A stretch of DNA of 64,000 nt from positions 124,001 through 188,000 of the forward strand of contig NZ_SLXN01000003.1 of the NCBI RefSeq assembly GCF_004345855.1, written 5' to 3'. How positions within the stretch are numbered: position 1 is the stretch's first letter; each line of letters starts with the position of its first letter. Origin of the DNA: Sphingomonas sp. BK235 (GTDB taxonomy: Bacteria; Pseudomonadota; Alphaproteobacteria; Sphingomonadales; Sphingomonadaceae). The notes under the pieces were generated by a model. The model was not told the DNA's origin. It did not search any database and saw nothing but the letters and a program-made list of their open reading frames with translations. Below are positions 61,341 through 64,000 of the stretch, in pieces. The position numbers and the translations under genes are program-made.

Positions 61341-62519
61341 TCAGCCGCCCTGCACCGGCGGCCGCGCGCCCGAGAGCGTGCGCGCCTTGGCCTGCGCGGT
61401 CAGCACCAGCTCGGCGGCGAGCAGCGCCTGCGCCTGGTTCTGCGCCACCTCGCTGCGCTCCACCACGTCGGTGACGAACTGCGGCCCGAACGGCAGCGGC
61501 ACCTTGCTGCAATCCATGTAGCGCGTGCCCTTCTTGTCCGCGAGGAACAGGTGGTTGCCGCCGGGCCGTCCCTCGATGTCGACATATTTGCGCAGCTCGA
61601 TATAGCCCTCGGTGCCGAGGATGAAAACGCGCCCGTCGCCCCAGGTCGGCAAGCCGTCGGGGGTGTACCAATCGACCCGGACATAGCCGGTCCCACCATT
61701 GCCGGTCAGCATCATGTCGCCGAAGTCCTGGAACCGGGGATGCTGCGGCGTGGCGACATTGCCGACCTGCGACGCCACCACCGAGGCCTCGGTCGAGCCG
61801 GTGTAGAAGACGAACTGGTCGGCCTGGTGGCTGCCGATGTCGGTGAGGATGCCGCCATAATATTTGACGTCCCAGAACCACTCGGGGCGGCTCGGCGCGC
61901 TGACGCGGTGCGGCGCGATGTTGATCGTCTGCACCACGCGGCCGATCGCGCCGGCATGGACCAGCTCGCCCGCCTTGACCGCGGCGCGCACCTCGAGCCG
62001 CTCGGAATACATGATCGCGAACTTGCGCTTGGTCGCCGCGATCGTGCGGCGCACCTCGGCGAGCTGGTCCAGGCTGGTGATGCCGGGCTTGTCCGACAGG
62101 AAGTCCTTGCCCGCGCGCATCACGCGCACGCCGAGCGGCGCGCGGAGATTGGGGATCGAGGCGCTGGCGACGACCTGGATCGTCTTGTCGGCGAGGATCT
62201 CCTCCTCGGTGCGCGCCACCTTCACGTCGCCGTAGCGCCTGCGGAAGGGGACGAGCTGGTTCGGGTCGCCCGCGTGCACCGCCACCAAGGTGCCGCCGCC
62301 GCGGATCAGCGCGTCGGTGATCGCGTAGATGTGCGAGTGATCGAGGCCGATCACCGCGAAGCGCAGGCGATTCTTCGCGCTCGGGTCAGGGCCGGTCGGC
62401 GCACCCTCGGCGGAGACGCCGTTGCCCGCCGAGGTCGATTGCGCCGCGGCCGCGCCGGCGAGCCCGGCGCCGACGAGCCCGGCACCGGCGAGCAGGAGGC
62501 GGCGATCGATCATGTCCAT
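61341..62519 (-). CDS. Tat-exported Gfo/Idh/MocA oxidoreductase
   Basis: 392 residues. Signal DRRLLLAGAGLVGAGLAGAA ending AAAQ, then a Ser/Ala/Gly/Pro linker and LRFAVIGLDHSHIYAITDAL. The glycine-rich turn is altered (GLDHSHI), and the usual EKP is DKP in FLSDKPGITSLDQLAEVRR. KYYGGILTDIGSHQADQFVF and GTEGYIELRKYVDIEGRPGG follow the family pattern. The altered motifs mark a divergent subgroup whose cofactor use is worth checking. Last gene of an apbE-gfo-gfo operon (28-bp gap). Confidence 0.88.
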   Translation of the reverse strand: MDMIDRRLLLAGAGLVGAGLAGAAAAQSTSAGNGVSAEGAPTGPDPSAKNRLRFAVIGLDHSHIYAITDALIRGGGTLVAVHAGDPNQLVPFRRRYGDVKVARTEEEILADKTIQVVASASIPNLRAPLGVRVMRAGKDFLSDKPGITSLDQLAEVRRTIAATKRKFAIMYSERLEVRAAVKAGELVHAGAIGRVVQTINIAPHRVSAPSRPEWFWDVKYYGGILTDIGSHQADQFVFYTGSTEASVVASQVGNVATPQHPRFQDFGDMMLTGNGGTGYVRVDWYTPDGLPTWGDGRVFILGTEGYIELRKYVDIEGRPGGNHLFLADKKGTRYMDCSKVPLPFGPQFVTDVVERSEVAQNQAQALLAAELVLTAQAKARTLSGARPPVQGG

Positions 62520-62547
62520 GGCAGCAGGTCCTCAGGAGAAGGTAAGG

Positions 62548-63810
62548 TCAGACGGTGACGAGGTCGGTCGGCCAGTCGAGCGCGCGGCCGGTGTCGATCG
62601 CCTGCTCGCCGAGCAGCGAGGCGACGCTGGCGTAATAGGCCTGGGCGAGCAGCCCGGGCACCTCCTTGCCGCTGCGCACCGCCTCGCCGAAGCCCTCGAA
62701 CTGGAGCATCGTCTCGTCATATTCGCCCCAGCCGAGCGAGTCGCCCGGCGTGGTGACGGGCAGCTCGGGGAACCAGGTGGCGCCGCCGATCGGCACTTTG
62801 CTCTTGCGCCCGGCCTGGACGTCCTTGCGCATCTTGGCCAGCGCGGGGACGGCGGCGGGCTGGACCTCCTGGTAGATGCGGCCGAGCTCGGGCTCGATCG
62901 TGCCCTTGCTGCCCTGGATCTGCTCCTCGCATCCGTAGCGCGCGTTGTTGAGCATCGAGGTGTAGATCACCTTCCGCCCCTCGGAATAATCGTAGATCAG
63001 CGCGACCTGGTCATAGACCTCGCGGCCGTCCTTCCAGAAGCAGATGCTGCCCGAGCCCATCACGCGCGTCGGCAGACCGTCCATGAACCAATTAGCGACC
63101 TGGAGCTGGTGCGTCGCCAGCTCGGTCATCAGCCCGGCCGAGCGCGCGCGGTACAGCCGCCAGTTGATCTCGCGCTCCTGCCCGCCGGGCGGCACGTCGC
63201 GGCGCCAGCTGCGGTTGCGGTGCCAGCTCGCGCGGATCTGCGTGATCGTGCCGATCTCGCCCGACTTGGCGCGCTGGAGCGCGTTGAGATAGGTCGGGTT
63301 GAACAGCCGCTGGTGACCGATCTGGAGCAATTTGCCGCGCTGGCGCGCGCGCGTGACCATCGCGCCGCAATCGGCGATCGTGCGCGCCATCGCCTTCTCG
63401 CAGAACACCGGATAGCCGGCGTCGAGCGCGTCGAACGTGTGGCGCGCGTGGAGGTCGAGCGGGGTGGCGATCACCACCGCGTCGATCCCCTTGGCATCGA
63501 GCAGCGCGCGGTGATCGGTGAAGACGGGCGTGTTGGCGGGCACCAGCGCGCGCGCCTTGGCCATGTGCGGCGCGAATGGGTCGCACAGAGCGGCGACGGT
63601 GCAGTTGCGCGTCTTGTTGATGTTCTGGATCAGCGCGCGGCCGCGGTCGCCGGTGCCGATCACGCCGAGCCGGACGCGCGGGCCACTCGCGGGCTCGGCC
63701 GCGGCGAGCGCGGTCCAGGGCGCGGCGACGCTCATCCCCACGCCGGCCGAGGCGACCAGCACGCGATCGAGGAAGGAGCGGCGCGAGAGCGCGAAATCGT
63801 CGTCGGTCAT
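62548..63810 (-). CDS. Tat-exported Gfo/Idh/MocA oxidoreductase
   Basis: 420 residues. Signal LSRRSFLDRVLVASAGVGMS, Rossmann motif VRLGVIGTGDRGRALIQNIN, FCEKAMARTIADCGAMV (EKA instead of EKP), GHQRLFNPTYLNALQRAKSG and GLMTELATHQLQVANWFMDG. The latter recalls exported family members acting on glycoside or amino-sugar substrates. The start ATG overlaps the apbE stop (ATGA), and the next oxidoreductase follows after 28 bp. Exported location inferred from the twin-arginine signal. Confidence 0.9.
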   Translation of the reverse strand: MTDDDFALSRRSFLDRVLVASAGVGMSVAAPWTALAAAEPASGPRVRLGVIGTGDRGRALIQNINKTRNCTVAALCDPFAPHMAKARALVPANTPVFTDHRALLDAKGIDAVVIATPLDLHARHTFDALDAGYPVFCEKAMARTIADCGAMVTRARQRGKLLQIGHQRLFNPTYLNALQRAKSGEIGTITQIRASWHRNRSWRRDVPPGGQEREINWRLYRARSAGLMTELATHQLQVANWFMDGLPTRVMGSGSICFWKDGREVYDQVALIYDYSEGRKVIYTSMLNNARYGCEEQIQGSKGTIEPELGRIYQEVQPAAVPALAKMRKDVQAGRKSKVPIGGATWFPELPVTTPGDSLGWGEYDETMLQFEGFGEAVRSGKEVPGLLAQAYYASVASLLGEQAIDTGRALDWPTDLVTV

Positions 63811-64000
63811 GCGGTGAGTTCCATCGGTCGGTCGGCGCGCGTCGGCGCGTCATGGGAGAACAGGAAGCGACGGTCGGGCGCCGCGGCGCGCAGGCGGGCG
63901 AGCGCGGGCGCGTCGGCGACGAGCAGCGCGGTGCTGAGCGCCTCGGCCTCGGCGCCGGTGGTCGCGACCGCGACGGCGGTGGCGGGGCGGGTGACGATCG
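63807..64000 (-). CDS. apbE: FAD:protein FMN transferase ApbE, C-terminal part
   Basis: Only the last 63 residues or so are in the window; the gene runs off the right edge. The readable end, VTRPATAVAVATTGAEAEAL then STALLVADAPALARLRAAA and FLFSHDAPTRADRPMELTA, fits the ApbE C-terminus (the EA-x-ALST-AL segment). ApbE covalently attaches FMN to Thr/Ser of exported redox proteins. Its stop overlaps the oxidoreductase start. Its target protein is not in this window. Confidence 0.72.
   Translation of the reverse strand, partial: IVTRPATAVAVATTGAEAEALSTALLVADAPALARLRAAAPDRRFLFSHDAPTRADRPMELTA

Overview
The window is very GC-rich and gene-dense, with the flavour of a sphingomonad alphaproteobacterium (Sphingomonas or a close relative). 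The pointers are three TonB-dependent receptors with the usual '(D/E)D-I-(I/V)-V-x-G/A' motif after the signal peptide, a PEPxxWA-CTERM protein, a Flp pilin, DUF6152/DUF6644 and DUF6496 proteins, a SleB-type cell wall hydrolase, an HWE-family histidine kinase and a SWIB-domain protein. I see no phage, plasmid, transposase, CRISPR or rRNA. The only RNA gene found is tRNA-Arg(CCG).

Layout. 0-4 kb: minus-strand operon of a Gfo/Idh/MocA oxidoreductase, an SDR and a GH15 glucoamylase-like enzyme. 4-10.6 kb: housekeeping and small genes (uracil-DNA glycosylase family, MsrP-like Mo enzyme, DUF6152-DUF6644 pair, Flp pilin, PEP-CTERM protein, tRNA-Arg, dapB-nth, SleB hydrolase). 10.7-13.7 kb: two overlapping DUF4139 genes. 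13.9-16 kb: SWIB protein and a folE-folM-folB pterin operon. 16-19.5 kb: one 1111-residue protein joining a GH18-like domain, a polysaccharide deacetylase and a GT2 synthase. 19.5-23.9 kb: all six partners of the E. coli yjfIJKLMC locus, rearranged into two divergent arms (yjfI-yjfJ-yjfC and yjfK-yjfL-yjfM). 24-32 kb: pncB, a phosphoesterase, RNase R, an ABC exporter and an intracellular PHB depolymerase. 32-46 kb: two TonB receptors around tamA-tamB, an esterase and a DUF4142 protein. 46-50 kb: HWE kinase, glutaryl-CoA dehydrogenase, DUF6496. 50-64 kb: a sugar redox region with four Tat-signal Gfo/Idh/MocA oxidoreductases, a Tat-signal SMP-30/gluconolactonase-like protein, a TonB receptor, cstA-ybdD and the end of apbE.

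The most notable non-coding feature is a family of eight 95-96 bp composite palindromes (two inverted REP-like hairpins, a REPIN-like arrangement). Seven lie between genes. One lies in frame inside the RNase R gene, so that it is translated as about 33 extra residues. One intergenic copy runs straight into a three-unit, 85-bp tandem repeat.

The best candidates for under-described biology are the split yjf-type PspA/ATP-grasp membrane system, the periplasmic oxidoreductase/lactonase/ApbE region, the triple-domain polysaccharide protein, and the DUF4139 protein that carries a TonB-receptor-like 'DEDIVVTGSR' segment followed by thirteen prolines. Functions are assigned from motif recognition only; no database search was run.
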